The notes beneath the pieces are model-generated. The model had not been told where the DNA came from. It saw only the letters and a list, made by a program, of their open reading frames with translations, and did not search any database. Source: CAMDKS01 sp964402975 (GTDB lineage Bacteria > Bdellovibrionota_B > Oligoflexia > Oligoflexales > RGVZ01). Taken from it: a stretch of DNA of 64,000 nt. This document shows positions 1 to 15,000 of this stretch, piece by piece. The position numbers and the translations under genes are program-made. The stretch covers positions 1 to 64,000 of the forward strand of contig CAYOEM010000006.1 of assembly GCA_964402975.1 (NCBI GenBank), written 5' to 3'. Each line of letters starts with the position of its first letter. Positions within the stretch are counted from its first letter, which is position 1.

Positions 1-1
1 C

Positions 2-3000
2 TTCTCTGAAGCTGTGACTGTAACGGGAAGTCCTCAGATCACACTTGAGACTGGCGCTGTGGATTCCGTGGTCAACTACACGAGTGGCTCCGGAACAACC
101 ACGCTCACATTCAACTACACGGTTTCAGCGGGTGATACATCAGCTGATCTTGATTATGTGTCGACGTCGGCTCTGGCACTTAACGGCGGAACAATCCGTG
201 ATGCTGTCGGTAACAACGCGACGCTGACGCTGCCTCAGGTGGGTGGTATTGCAAGTATCGCAGGTCAGAAGGCTGTCATCATCGACACCACTAGCCCTGT
301 TGTGACATTCTCATCAATTAACCCAGTATCTCCCGGCGCAACGCAAACGCCGACACTGACGGTGAACCTGTCCGAGGCTGCAACGAGTCTACGTCTCTTC
401 TCTGATGCCAGCTGCTCGGCAACGATTTCGGCTGCAGGGGCGGGAGTATCCGGACCAAATGCGATTACGACCACGAGTCTGACGGCCAACGGAACCACGT
501 CGATCTTTGCAAGGGCAACGGATCCAGCCGGTAATGTGGGCAATTGCTCCTCAATGACTGTTTATACGCATGATGGTGCAGCACCAACCGTATCGAGCGT
601 CACGTCTACAACCGCGAACGGCACTTATGGTGTTGGTCAGACAATCGTGATCACGGCGACCTTCAGTGAAGTTGTTAATGTGACCGGTACTCCGCGAATT
701 ACGCTGGCAACTGCCTCCTCAAACGGTGCGGCTAACTACGTTTCTGGTTCCGGGACGAATACGCTATCCTTCAATTACGTTGTAGCCGCTGGAGACAACT
801 CGGCTGATCTTGAGTATTCATCCGCGTCGTCACTGACTCTCAATGGCGGCACCATAAGAGATATTTCTGGAAATAATGCAGTGTTAGCGCTACCTGCTCT
901 GCTTGGTCCGAATACGCTTGGAGCTCAAAAAGCCATCGTAATCGATACGACCGCCCCATCGATTACGTACGAATCAATTTCTCCTGCAGTTACTGCGCCT
1001 ACGCTGACGCCAACCGTCAGTCTAATTCTGACCGAAGCATCTACTGTCACACTGTTCCGCGAGAATACTTGTACAGTTGCAGTTTCAGCGGCAACTCCGC
1101 TCGTGGCGGGTAGTGGTCAAACCGTTACGACGACAGCTCTTTCAAGCGATGTGGCTACGGTTCTTTATGCCAGAGCAGTGGACAGCGTCAATAATGCAAG
1201 TGGTTGTACAACGCTTGTAACCTATACAAATGATACAATCGCTCCAACGGTGGCGTCGTTTGTAAAAGGTACAAGTCAACCCCTCACCACAAACTCTGTG
1301 CCAATCACGTATACGCTAACGTTCAGTGAGCCGATTAACTCGTCGACACTCACGTCTGCGGATATCGGAAACACCGGAACGGCCACTGGAGTCACATGGA
1401 CTGTAACACCTGTAACATCGTCTGTTTATACGATTTCAGCAACAGCCGCCGGTAACGGAACTTTGAGACCAAGGCTTCTGGCTGCAGCGGTTAATGACGT
1501 AGCTGGCAATGCGTCCGGCGCCTTTGTTGACGCGACTGATACTGTTAACTACCTATCATCATCTTTTACTGTGACGGTTAACCAGGCGTCGGGTCAGTCT
1601 GATCCAATCAACACGCTACCTGTTAGTTACACAGTCGTCTTCTCAAGAGCTGTGGGAGCGAATTCCTTTACGACAGTAGATATTACTCAGAATGGCACTG
1701 CTTCTGGAATCACATGGGCATTGAGTTCTACGGACAATATTACATGGAATTTGACGGCTAATAGCGTGGGCGTAGCAGGCACCCTGATACCGTCGATCGC
1801 TGCTAACAGAGTTGTTGATACCTTCGGCAACAATAATGCTGCGTCCACGTCTACCGACAATTCGGTAACATTTGATATTTCGGCGCCAACGATTACTTAT
1901 AGTTCGATTCTGCCGGCCAACCCATCATCTGAGCTCAAACCAACGGTTCGAGGCTCTGTCTCGGAAGCGTCAACAGTTGGGCTATTCTTTGATTCGGCTT
2001 GTGCCACTCCGAAGTCTTCGACTGTTGCTAACACGATTTTTGTATCACCTGGAATTACCTTAACAAGTGATGTAAACAGTAACTCGTCAACGATCTTATA
2101 TGCACGCGCAACGGATACCGCTGGTAACCAATCCAATTGTACCTCGCTTGTCACCTATAACCACGACAGCGTCCAGCCAACAATTATCAATGTGTCTGGT
2201 ACACTTTCAAATGGTTCTTACAGAGCCGGTCAGCAGATTCCAATTACGGTTGAATTCTCCAAAAATGTTTTTGTAACCGGAACGCCACAGCTCACTCTTG
2301 CAGCCCGCTCGGGTGGAGCAATCGTAAACTATGCTTCTGGTTCTGGGACAACAACTTTGACATTCAACTACGTGGTGGGTCCAGGCGACTCGTCTGGCGA
2401 TTTGGATTATGCCGCCACAACGTCTCTAAGCGCCGGTGGCGGGACCATAAGGGATTCAGTCGGTAATAATGCAATTTTAACGTTGGCTGCCCCAGGGGCC
2501 TCTGGAAGCCTTGGATTTAACCGCGCGTACGTGATCGATACACAAGCGCCAACTGTCACGTTCAACTCAATTACGCCGTCTGCTCCAGGGGCGACGCAGA
2601 CCCCGCAGGTTTCACTCACGTCGTCTGAGGTTGCTTCAGGCATTGTCCTTTATAGCGATTCATTGTGTTCAGCAGCCGTTTCGGCCTCCGATCCAGGAGT
2701 CGCTGGTGCCAACCTCATTACCACAACTAGCCTCAACGCTAATGGATCCACGACCCTGTACGCCAGGGCTACCGACATAGCGCAGAACCAGTCGCTATGT
2801 ACCCTTATGACTACCTATATTCACGATGGAATTCAACCAACCGTATCTTCGGTCACATCGACGACGGTCAATGGGACCTACCGCGTTGGACAGACGGTAA
2901 ACGTAACCGTAAACTTCTCGGAAGGTGTCAATGTGACCGGAACGCCGAGGTTGACGCTTGAGACGGGTGCTGTGGACGCTGTGATCGACTATGTATCAGG

Positions 3001-6000
3001 GTCTGGCACGACGGCTCTGGTGTTTAACTATACGGTAGCATTAGGTCACGCGTCAGCTGACTTACAGTACCAGTCGACATCTGCGTTAGTATTGAACGGT
3101 GGATCAATCAAGGATGCTTCTGGAAACGACGCGATTCTAACGTTGCCAGATCTGAGCTCGGGCAATAGTTTGGCAGCTCAAAAAGCGCTCGTCATTCAAA
3201 CTAATCCGCCCACGCTAGCTTATACAACGATTTCGCCTTCATCGCCAAACCCGGCGCGGAAGCCTTTCGTTGGTGTTACCGTCAGTGAGAACTCCACGGT
3301 TACGCTTTATAGTGACGATTTATGTGCGAACCCAATTTCAGGAGGCACTGCCGTCACAACGTCTCCTGCACAAACCGTGCAGACGCTAACGCTACCTGCG
3401 AATGCTCAAACGCCTATCTTCGGAAGAGCCGTTGGTGAATTTGCTAATCCATCAGCCTGTACCAGTCTGACGACCTATACCCATGATGACATGGTGCCTC
3501 AGGTAGCGTCCTTTGTAAGGACAACAGGTCAAACCGCTTTAACCAACTCGTTACCTGTTAGTTATACCGTCACATTCAGCGAGCCAATTATTGCGGGAAC
3601 CCTCACCGCGTCTGATTTTACAAATACTGGTTCTTCTACGGGTGTCAGCTGGGAGGTGTCGCAGGTTAGTTCAACTGTGTTCACAGTGGCAGCGATTACA
3701 GGGACAAACGGAACGATTATACCTCGTCTTGCATCTGGTGCTGTGACGGATCTTGCCGGAAATGCAACGGCCACGTTCTATACAGCTAGTGAGAGTGTAA
3801 ATTACACGGCCTCGACATTCACGGTCACCGTGAACCAGGCGGCTGGTCAGGCAGACCCAGTAAACTCACTGCCTATAAACTTCACGGTCATATTCTCTGC
3901 GCCAGTCGGATCGACAAGCTTTAACGTATCAGATATTGTTCAGACCGGTACAGCAACGGGTGTCACCTGGGCGTTGTCGACAACGGATAACATAACTTGG
4001 AACCTCGCAGCGACCGCTGTGACCGGTGGATCTGGAACGCTTATACCAGTCATTCAGTCCAACACTGTTGTTGACGACTTTGGCAACAACAACGGCACAT
4101 CGACGTCAACAGATAAGGTTGTCTCTTACGACGTTACGGCACCCGTCGTAACGTATTCGTCGCTTAGTCCATCAAACCCTGCAGCGACTTTGACACCGAC
4201 ACTTTTTGGAACAGTATCCGAGCCGTCTAATGTGACGTTATACTTCGACGGTACTTGTTCGACGCCGAAGTCTGCAACGGTTGCTAACACGGCCTTTGCT
4301 AGCCCTGGTATTACCTTGACCGGCAATGTCGCTGCTAATGCTACCACGACGATCTTCGCCCGCGCCGTTGATGCGGTCGGCAACAGCTCAACGTGTACGA
4401 GTTTGGTTGGGTTCACGAATGATAGCGCACCACCAATTGTAACCAACGTGACGTCCAGTCTGGCTAACGGTACATACAAGGCCGGACAAGCGATTCCAGT
4501 CGATGTGACGTTCTCCAAAGTGGTCCATGTAACCGGTATTCCGCAGCTGACAATTAACGCAGGGGCAACACCGGCGGTGACCAGTTACTTATCTGGTACC
4601 GGAACCAATACGTTGACCTTTAATTATGTCGTAGCCTCAGGTGACACGTCCAGTAAGCTCGAGTACGCCGCAACCAATGCTCTTGCGTTGAGTGGTGGTA
4701 CGATTCGAGATGGTCTTGGCAATAACGCATCACTGACGCTCCCCGCGCTGGCTGCGGCTGGGAGCTTGTCGGCGAATAAATCGATTGTTATCGATACGAC
4801 AGCACCAACGATTTCATTTACATCGTTGTCTCCTGCTTCCCCAAGCACAAGTCAGACACCGTCGGTGACTATCAGCATCTCAGAGGCGGTTACTAGTTAT
4901 AGGTTATTCAGTGATGCAGGCTGTAGCAACGCGATTTCAGCCTCGTCGTCTGGCATTCTTGGTCCGAACACGATTGTCACATCAAGTTTAAGTGCTAATG
5001 CTGTCACGGCAATCTTCGCGCAAGCCACCGATACGGCAGGTAACGGCTCAGGGTGTACATCACTTACGAGTTACACGCATGACGGTGTGGCCCCCACGGT
5101 TTTATCTGTCACATCTCAGCAAAACAGCGGAACCTTCGGTATTGGTCAGGTCATTGGTGTCCAAGTAACCTTCTCCGAAGTCGTCGTCGTGTCAGGATCC
5201 CCGCGGGTTGCTTTGGCAACGGGTGGAGTGGGAAGTGATGCTATCTATGCTTCTGGTAGTGGCTCGAATACACTAACGTTTAACTATACGGTTTCCGCAG
5301 GACACACGACGGCTAGCCTTGATTATGTGGCTACGTCATCATTGACTTTGAATGGCGGAACTATCAATGACGGATCGGGTAACGTAGCTAATCTCGCATT
5401 GCCAGCATTAGGCGGGGTCAATAGCCTTGCCGGTCAGCGAACACTCATCATTGATACGGCAGCTCCAGTCATAACGTATACATCGGTCGCTCCTACCAGC
5501 CCTGGTCAAAACCAGACACCAACGGTAACCATGGAGCTATCTGAATCCGCAAATGTTACCCTTTATAGGGAGAGCGCTTGTACGAATGCGATTTCGGCTG
5601 AAACGGCTTTAGTTGCTGGTCCTGGTCAAACGATCACGACAGGTGGTCTAACAGTCAACACCTCGACAGCAATTCATGCCAAAGCGATCGATGCTGTTGG
5701 TAACGCATCACCTTGTACGGGAATGGTAACCTATACGCATGATAGTGTAGGTCCTAACGTGACTTCGTTTGCTCGGGCTTCCGGTCAGCCTTCAGTAACT
5801 AACTCAGTCCCAGTAAACTTTACGTTAGTATTCAACGAACCCATTAATGCTGCATCGTTTACAGCATCTGACATTATGAATGCGGGCACGGCAACGGGTT
5901 CTGCTTGGGCTATAACATCAGTCAATAGCACAACGTTTACCGTATCCGCTACGACAGCCGGAACCGGTACATTGATTCCAAGACTTATAGCTGGTTCTGT

Positions 6001-9000
6001 CTCTGACCTTGCAGGCAATACTAACACAAGCCAAACCGATGCAGGCGAAAGTGTAAACTATATGTCGGCAGCCTATACGGTCACGATCAATCAAGCATCC
6101 GGTCAAGCAGATCCTGTGCGGGTTGCGCCGATTAACTTTACTGTGACGTTCTCAAGGGCGGTTGGAGCGTCCAGCTTCACGACGGCTGATATCTTTCAAA
6201 ACGGAACGGCAGGTAGTGTGGTTTGGAATCTTTCAACAACGGATAACATCACGTGGACTTTGTCAGCAACCGCTGTTGGTGGCTCTGGAACCGTTATACC
6301 ATCGATTGCTGCAAACTCTGTAACGGATACGTTTGGCAATAATAACGCTGCATCCACGTCGTCTGACAACACGGTGACTTATGACATAACGGCACCGACA
6401 TTGACGTTTGTGGCGTTGACTCCAAGTAATCCAGGAAACTCTCTGACACCAACGATCTTGGGTACAGCTTCAAAAACATCGACCATTACACTCCACTTTG
6501 ATTCGGGCTGTACGATGCCAAGATCGTCTGCTGCGAGCAATGCCGTGTTTGCAAGCCCAGGCATTCCATTGACTAGCAACGTAGCATCCAATTCCACGAC
6601 GATTATTTATGGACGAGCCGTTGATGCGCTGGGTAATACGTCAAGCTGTACAGAGCTTGTCACATATACCCACGATGGTGTTGTTCCGACTGTTACCGGC
6701 GTTAACTCAAGCCTAGCTAGCGGTAACTACCGCGCAGGTCAGGTCGTTCCTGTCCAGGTTACATTCTCGAAAACCGTAAACGTCACGGGCACGCCGCAAT
6801 TGACACTAGTAACAGGCACCGGAAACACTACAGTGAACTACAGTAGTGGCACGGGAACCACAGTCTTAACATTTAACTACACCGTGTTTGCCGGAGATAA
6901 CACTGCAAAGCTCGACTATGCGGCGACATCGTCACTTGCTTTAAATGGCGGAACCATCAGAGACGTCATGGGTAACAACGCATCACTTAGCCTGCCAGCT
7001 CCCGGTGCGTTGGGAAGCCTTGGGGCCAATAAGACTCTTGTGATCGATACGACAGTCCCAACAATCAGCTATACGTCGGTCCTTCCTGCATCTCCGAATG
7101 TTAGCTTAACGCCACAGGTGACTCTTAGCTTGTCTGAGGCAGCTTCAAATGTGCGGCTCTTTAGCGAGAGCACATGTAACTCTGCGATTTCGGCAGCTGG
7201 GTTGACTGGTAACTCCGGCGCTAATTCAATCACGACAACGTCTCTGGCTGCTAATGCTACGACCGCAATTTTTGCTCGTATGATTGACCTTGCTGGAAAT
7301 CAATCAAGCTGTACGTCGCTAACGTCTTATACGAACGATAGTACAGGCCCAACTGTGTCATCGGTGAGCTCGACTGCGGCGAATGGTACATACAGAGTTA
7401 GTCAGACTATTCCTGTGACCGTGACCTTTAATGAAGTTGTCAATGTTACGGGTGGGACCCCTCAGCTGACTTTGGCAACCGGGGGAGGCGCTAATAACGC
7501 TGTGATCAACTATGTGAGCGGTTCTGGTTCCAATACATTGACCTTCAACTATACGGTCGCGATTGGTCAATCATCGCCTGACTTAGACTACGACTCCCCA
7601 TCCGCACTTGCGGCAGGCGGTGCCTCTATCAAAGACATCGCTGGTAACGACGCGGTACTGACCTTGCCATCACCTGGTGGTGTCGGAAGCTTGGCGGCAC
7701 AAAAGGCGATCGTCATCGATACGACGCCGCCAACGGTTTCATACGTTTCCGTGTCTCCCGTGTCCCCCGGTACGACCAGAACCCCGGCGGTTTCAGTGAC
7801 AGCCTCTGAGGCCGTTAATGTGACTCTATATAGTGATTTAAGTTGTAACACTGCTATTTCCGGTGCTACGGCGGTAGCAACCGGCGCGACACAGGCGATT
7901 ACGACATTTACCCTGACAGCCAACGGTTCGACCACCATCTATGGCAAAGCAGTCAATGCAGTCAATAACGCATCAGGGTGTACGTTGCTGACGACCTATG
8001 TCCACGACTCAGCCCCACCGACGGTTTCGAGCTTTGTCCGCGCTGCAGGTCAAGCGGCGTCCACAAACTCAGTGCCGATGAACTTCACGCTAACTTTCTC
8101 TGAAGCCATCAATCCGACATCGTTTACGTCTGCTGATATTTCCAACGCTGGCTCCGCGACTGGTGTGACGTGGTCTATAACTAGCAATAACAGTACAACG
8201 TTCACTGTGGCGGCGACTGCGGCCACAGCTGGCACACTGATTCCACGCCTAGCTGCAAACGGTGTTACGGATGTGGCCGGTAATGCTAATGTGTCGGCAA
8301 GTGATTCTAGTGAGACGGTCAGTTACTCGCCAGCGGCATTGTCGGTAACCCTCAACCAGGCAGTAGGTCAGGTCGACCCAGTCAATATCGCCCCTGTCAG
8401 CTTCCGCGTAGTCTTCTCTGCTGCGATCAACCCAACAAGCTTTACGACGTCAGATATAGTTCAGTCCGGTTCAGCGGCTGGCATCACATGGTTTCTAAGC
8501 ACAGCCGATAATGTGACCTGGACTCTGCAGGCGACCAGTGTAACCACATCGGGAACCATCATTCCAGGTATACCTGCAAACTCAGTTTTCGATACCTTTG
8601 GAAACGCGAACTCGAGTTCTACAGGGACAGATGGGTCGGTGACCTACGACATCCTAGCTCCGACCATTACTCTATCATCCGTCAGTCCATCGAATCCGGC
8701 GGCAACTCTTATGCCGACACTGCTCGGTACAGTATCAGAGACGTCGACAATGACCTTATTCTACGACGCGGCGTGTACTACGCCTCGTTCTGCAACCGTT
8801 GCGAACACAGTGTTTGCTGCCCCAGGTATTACAGTCACGTCGAATGTAAACGCAAACAGTACGACAATTATTTATGGTCAGGCGACCGACACGGCGGGCA
8901 ACGTGTCGACTTGTACGAGCCTTGTGACTTATACCAATGATAGTGCACCGCCAACGGTCACCAATGTGACATCAACACTTGCTGACGGAAGCTACCGAGT

Positions 9001-12000
9001 TGGTCAGTTAATACCGATTACGGTTACCTTCTCAAAAGCAGTGACTGTCACAGGCACGCCGCAACTCACGATGGTCACAGGTGTGGCTAACACAGCAGTC
9101 AATTACTCAGGTGGATCTGGCACTACAATCCTCACGTTTAACTACATTGTAAGTTCGGGAGACAACACCGCTAAGCTTGATTACTTAAACACCTCGGCGC
9201 TCTCTCTCAATGGCGGTGCAATCCGTGATTCTCTTGGCAATAACGCGACACTCACACTGCCGACGTCTGGATTTGTGGGAAGTATGGCGATCAATAAGTC
9301 CATTGTCGTCGATACGACTGCGCCATCTGCGACCCTTGTAGCCGCCAACGCGTCACTGTCTGGAACCACCCAGACTCCAACGATTACGCTAAATATGTCA
9401 GAAGCTACAACCGCTCTAAGGCTATTCAGTGACGCAGCGTGCTCCATCGGTATCTCTACGTCAGTAGCTGGGACTGCTGGAAACAATAATCTAGTGACGT
9501 CCTCGCTATCCGCAAATGGAACCACCAGTATCTTTGTGAGAGCAACAGATGTGGCTGGTAACGTATCGGGATGTTCCGCTATAGCAAGCTATAGGCATGA
9601 TGGTATAGCGCCAACTGTGATATCAGTCAGCTCCACCACCGCCAATGGAACCTATGGGCTAGGTGGAGCTATCACCGTCTCGGTCACGTTCTCGGAGAGT
9701 GTAGCCGTCAGCGGTACACCACAGTTAACGCTAGCTACGGGCGGAGCTAACACAGCCGTCAATTACGTCTCCGGAAATGGCACGAGTGTGTTGCTGTTTA
9801 ACTATACGGTGACTGTGGGACAAACGGCGAGCCCACTTGAAGTAGCGTCCACATCAGCTCTTGCCCTCAATGGCGGAACAATTACAGATATTGCGGGTAA
9901 TACGGCATCTCTCACGCTGCCGGCTCTTGGCGGGCCATCCAGCTTATCTGGTCAGAAGGCGATCATCGTAGACTCTACAGGACCGACGATTACTTACACG
10001 TCGATTTCACCGAATACTTTTGGTACGTCACAAAACCCAACGGTCACATTCACTCTTTCCGAGGCTGCAACGGTGACATTGCACAGTGAGGGGACTTGTA
10101 CGTCCCCAATATCCAGTGCGACGTCGATGACGGCCGGTGCTGGTAAAGCCATCATGACGAATACGCTGCCTGCTAATGCGTCGACTACGATCTTTGCTCG
10201 CGCTGTTGACAGCGTGAACAATGCGTCATGTACCAATCTAGTAACATACGCCCATGACAACATAGCGCCTCTGAATGTGTCGTTTGTGAGAAGCGGTAGT
10301 CAGCCAGCGGTTACAAACTCGCTACCGATAGATTTCACAGTCACCTTTAATGAAGCGATGGATGCGGCCGGATTTACAGGTGCAGATATCAGCAATGCTG
10401 GTACGGCCTCAGCGGTCTCGTGGTCCGTCATACCTGTTAGCCCGACCGTATACACAGTCCGTGCAACAGCGTCTGGTGATGGGACGCTGATGCCAAGAAT
10501 TGCTGCGGTGGGAATTTCTGATCTGGCTGGTAACGTGAATCCAAGTGCCATAACAGCAAGCGAGTCGGTCAATTACACCGCGTCACCCTTTACGGTCACG
10601 ATCAACCAGGCGTCTGGCCAGTCTGATCCAGTCGCTACGACACCGATTAACTTCACTGTGGTCTTCTCTCGGGCGGTAGGCTCAAATACCTTTGCCGTTG
10701 ATGACATTGTCCAAAATGGCAATGCGTCAGGTATCACATGGTCTTTGAACACAACTGACAACATCACATGGACCTTATCTGCGACGGCAGTTTCAGTCTC
10801 TGGAACAATAATTCCTTCGATTGCGGAAACTACGGTTAAAGATGCGTTTAATAATAATAACTCAGCGTCTACCTCAATTGATAATACGGTGACGATGGAC
10901 ACAACTGGTCCTACAATCACCTTCTCGTCGGTGTCGCCTGCAAGCCCAAGTAATTCGTTGACGCCGACCTTATTGGGAACCACGTCTGAGCCTTCGACAG
11001 TGACGCTGTTCTTCGAGTCTGGTTGTTCGACGCCGAGATCTGCAAGTCAGTCCAACACCAGCTTTGCAAGCCCCGGTATCACATTGACTAGCAACTTAGC
11101 TGCTAATACAACAACCACCATCTTCGCGCGAGCAGTGGATAGTCTGGGTAATGCGTCTGGCTGTACAAGCCTTGTAGCCTATACTCACGATGGAGTGGCG
11201 CCGACTGTCACTAACGTTAATTCAACCTTGGCCACAGGCAACTACAAAGCTGGTCAAGTTGTTCCTGTTCAGTTGACGTTCTCTAAAGTAGTCAGTGTCA
11301 CTGGTACACCTCAATTGACGTTGGCTACAGGCGGCTCTAACACAGTAGTGAACTACACGAGTGGCTCTGGTACCAACACGCTGACCTTCAACTACACAGT
11401 ATTTGCTGGTGAGAATACGGCTAAGCTTGATTATGTCAGTTCATCGTCCTTGGTGCTAAACGGCGGAACGATTCGAGACTCACTTGGTAATAACGCCGCG
11501 TTGGCCCTGCCTGTGCCGGGCGCCACAGGTAGCCTAGGGGCTAATAAAACCATAGTGATTGATACCGTTCTGCCTACGGTGTCGTACACATCGATTTCGC
11601 ATACCTCACCAGGAAATACCCAAACTCCTCAGCTAACTATTAACGTCTCAGAGGCAACGCAGTCTATGCAGTTGTTCACCGAGGGATCATGTACGACTAC
11701 GGCGTCTGCGGTCGCGGCTGGTTCGTCTGGAGCTAACACGATCACCACGTCTACGTTGACAGCAAATGCTGCCACATCGTTATTTGCCAGGGTTAGAGAT
11801 CTCGCAGGTAATGACTCTAGTTGTACGTCGCTTACGAGTTATACTCATGATGGAAACCCACCGACGGTATTGTCGGTTACATCGTCCGCCGCAAACGGCA
11901 CTTATAAACTGGGTCAAGTTATTCCGATAAATGTTACATTTAGCGAGAATGTAACAGTCACGGGAACGCCCCAGTTGACGCTGGCTACGGGCGGGGGGGC

Positions 12001-15000
12001 ACTAAATGACGTGGTCAACTACACAAGCGGCTCAGGCTCTAATGTACTGACCTTTAATTACACAGTTAAAATCGGTCAGTCGAGCCTGGATCTAGACTAC
12101 GCTTCACCAACTGCTCTTGCCTTTAACGGCGGCACAATTAGAGATGCGGCAAGTAATAATGCAACTCTGACCTTACCGACTTTAGCGGGTCCATCAAGTA
12201 TTGCCGGCCAGAAGGCGATTGTTATTGATACGACGCCACCGACTCTGACGTACGTCTCCATATCTCCAACGTCGCCTGGTACCAGCCGAACCCCAACGCT
12301 GACCCTGACAACGAGCGAGGCTGCCACGGTAACCCTTTATAGTGAATCCGGTTGTTCGACGGCTATTTCCAATGGCGTGCCTCTAACTACTGGTGCGGGT
12401 CAAACTATAACGACATTCACCCTCGCTGCAAATGCATCCACGTCCATCTGGGCGAAAGGTGTCACTGCGCTTGGTAATACCACATCTTGTACCAGTATGG
12501 TGTCTTACATACACGACTCAGCACCGCCAACCGTATCGTCCTTTGCGAGAGCAGGTTCACAGGCTGCCAACACTAACTCGGCACCAGTCAACTTCACTTT
12601 GGTATTCTCTGAAGCCATCAACCCAGCAAGCTTAACGGCCGCAGACTTCTCAAACCTCGGGACGGCGACAGTCGTGACGTGGGGGGTTACTCACGTTAGC
12701 GGTAATAGCACCTTCACCATATCTGCCTCAACTTCCGGCAATGGTACCGTGCAGCCAAGGCTAGCTGCCAATGCAGTCACAGATGTTGCAGGTAACTCGA
12801 GTACGGCAGCAGTGGATTCATCAAACAATGTAACGTACTCGGCTGCAGCCCTATCCGTAACAGTGAATCAAGCTGCCGCACAAGCTGATCCGGTGAATAC
12901 ACTTCCTGTTTCGTTTAATGTCGTCTTCTCGCAGGCGGTCGATCCTCTGAGCTTCTCCACTGCAGACATCACTCAGTCTGGTTCAGCCGCTGTCACGGCG
13001 TGGACTCTTACCACGGCCGACAACATCACCTGGTTGCTGCAAGCTACAGCCGCTTCTGGCAGTGGAACAATTGTGCCAACGATTGCTGCAAATACCGTGC
13101 TCGATACCTTTGGCAACGGCAATTCGGGCTCGACGGGTACCGATGGCTCAGTGACTTATGATAACGTCCTACCAACATTATCATTCTCGTCGGTTAGTCC
13201 TTCAAACCCGGCGTCCACGCTTATGCCGACAATTCTTGGAACAGCTTCCGAGGCTTCCACTGTAACGCTTTACTTCGATTCGCTTTGTCAGACGTCGCGA
13301 TCAACGAGTGTTGCGCATACGGCTTTTGCGTCGCCCGGTATTACACTGACCTCAAATGTGAATGCTAACACTACGACTATTATTTATGGTAGGGCAGTTG
13401 ACACGGCCGGAAACGTTTCGTTATGTACAAATCTTGTGACCTACGCGAACGATAGCGCTTCGCCAACAGTCAATAACGTAACCTCGAGCCTTGCTAATGG
13501 CACCTACCTTGCAGGTCAGACTGTTCCAGTGAACGTGACATTTTCGAAAGTAGTCACGGTAACAGGTACGCCGCAGTTGACTCTGAGTACCGGTGGCGCT
13601 AACTCTGTTGTGAACTACACGAGTGGCTCTGGCAGCAATACATTGACCTTTAATTATGTGGTTACGGCTGGAGATAACTCAGCTAAGCTCGACTATGTCA
13701 GTACGACTGCTTTGGCTTTAAATAGCGGTACGATCAGAGACTCACTGGGTAACAACGCCAATCTTACTCTACCGGTGTCAAACTTCGTCGGTAGTATGAC
13801 GGCGAATAAAAATATCGTCATAGATACAACAGCGCCCACGGCCACCCTCGTGGCGGCAAGCCCGTCTCTCTCAGGAACAACCCAAACCCCAAGCATCACA
13901 GTCAACGTCAGCGAAGCCACATCTGCGCTGCAGTTATTTACAAACGCAGGTTGTAGTGTGACGGCATCGACCTCCATAGCAGGCTCTGCAGGTAATAATA
14001 CGATTGTCACAAGTACGCTAGGGGCCAATACGACCACAAGTCTATTCATAAGAGCGACAGATACTGTTGGAAATGTCTCAAGCTGCGTATCGCTTGCAAG
14101 CTACACTCATGATGGTAATGCGCCGAGTGTGTCGTCGGTTAGCTCCACTACAGCAAACGGTACATACACAGCCGGCTCAGTCATTGGGGTTACGGTGACC
14201 TTTAATGAGGCGGTCGCTGTAACCGGTACGCCACAATTGACCCTTGCAACAGGTGGTGCAGGGACGGCTGTAAATTATGTCTCGGGAAGTGGTACTGCAA
14301 CGCTACTGTTTAATTACACGGTTGGTGCAAGCCAAGGTGCAAACCCGCTTGAAGTCTTCTCGACGTCGGCTTTGGCTCTCAATGGTGGTACGATCAGAGA
14401 TATTGCTGGCAACGTTGCGTCGTTGACGTTGCCGGCTCTTGGTGGTGGATCGAGCTTGTCTGGTCAAAGAGCCATCGTTGTAGATACGCTTGCTCCGACT
14501 GTTACGTATGCGTCCATAACACCGTCCAACTTTGCGACCATACAAAATCCAACTGTGAATTTTAGTTTGTCAGAAAACGCGACGGTCACCTTGCACAGCG
14601 AGTCGACTTGTACGTCGCCGATCTCAAGCTCTGTGGTAATGACGGCTGGCGCCGGCAAGTCAATCACGACTAATAATCTTCCAGCGAACGCAGCCACATC
14701 AATTCATGCGCGTGCAGTTGATGCTCTAAATAACTCATCCTGCACCAGTATGGTGGTCTTCACAAACGATAGTGTGGCACCGTCAAGCATCTCGTTTGTC
14801 CGTGCTGTAGGACAAAACGCTGCCACAAACTCTGTACCAATCAATTTCACTGTCACATTCAATGAAGCAATCAATACGTCGAGCTTCACAGGAGCTGATA
14901 TCAGCAATACTGGCACTGCGACATCTACGGCTTGGACAGTAACGTCCGTTTCCTCAACTCAGTTCACCGTGTCGGCGACCTCATCAGGTGATGGTACCCT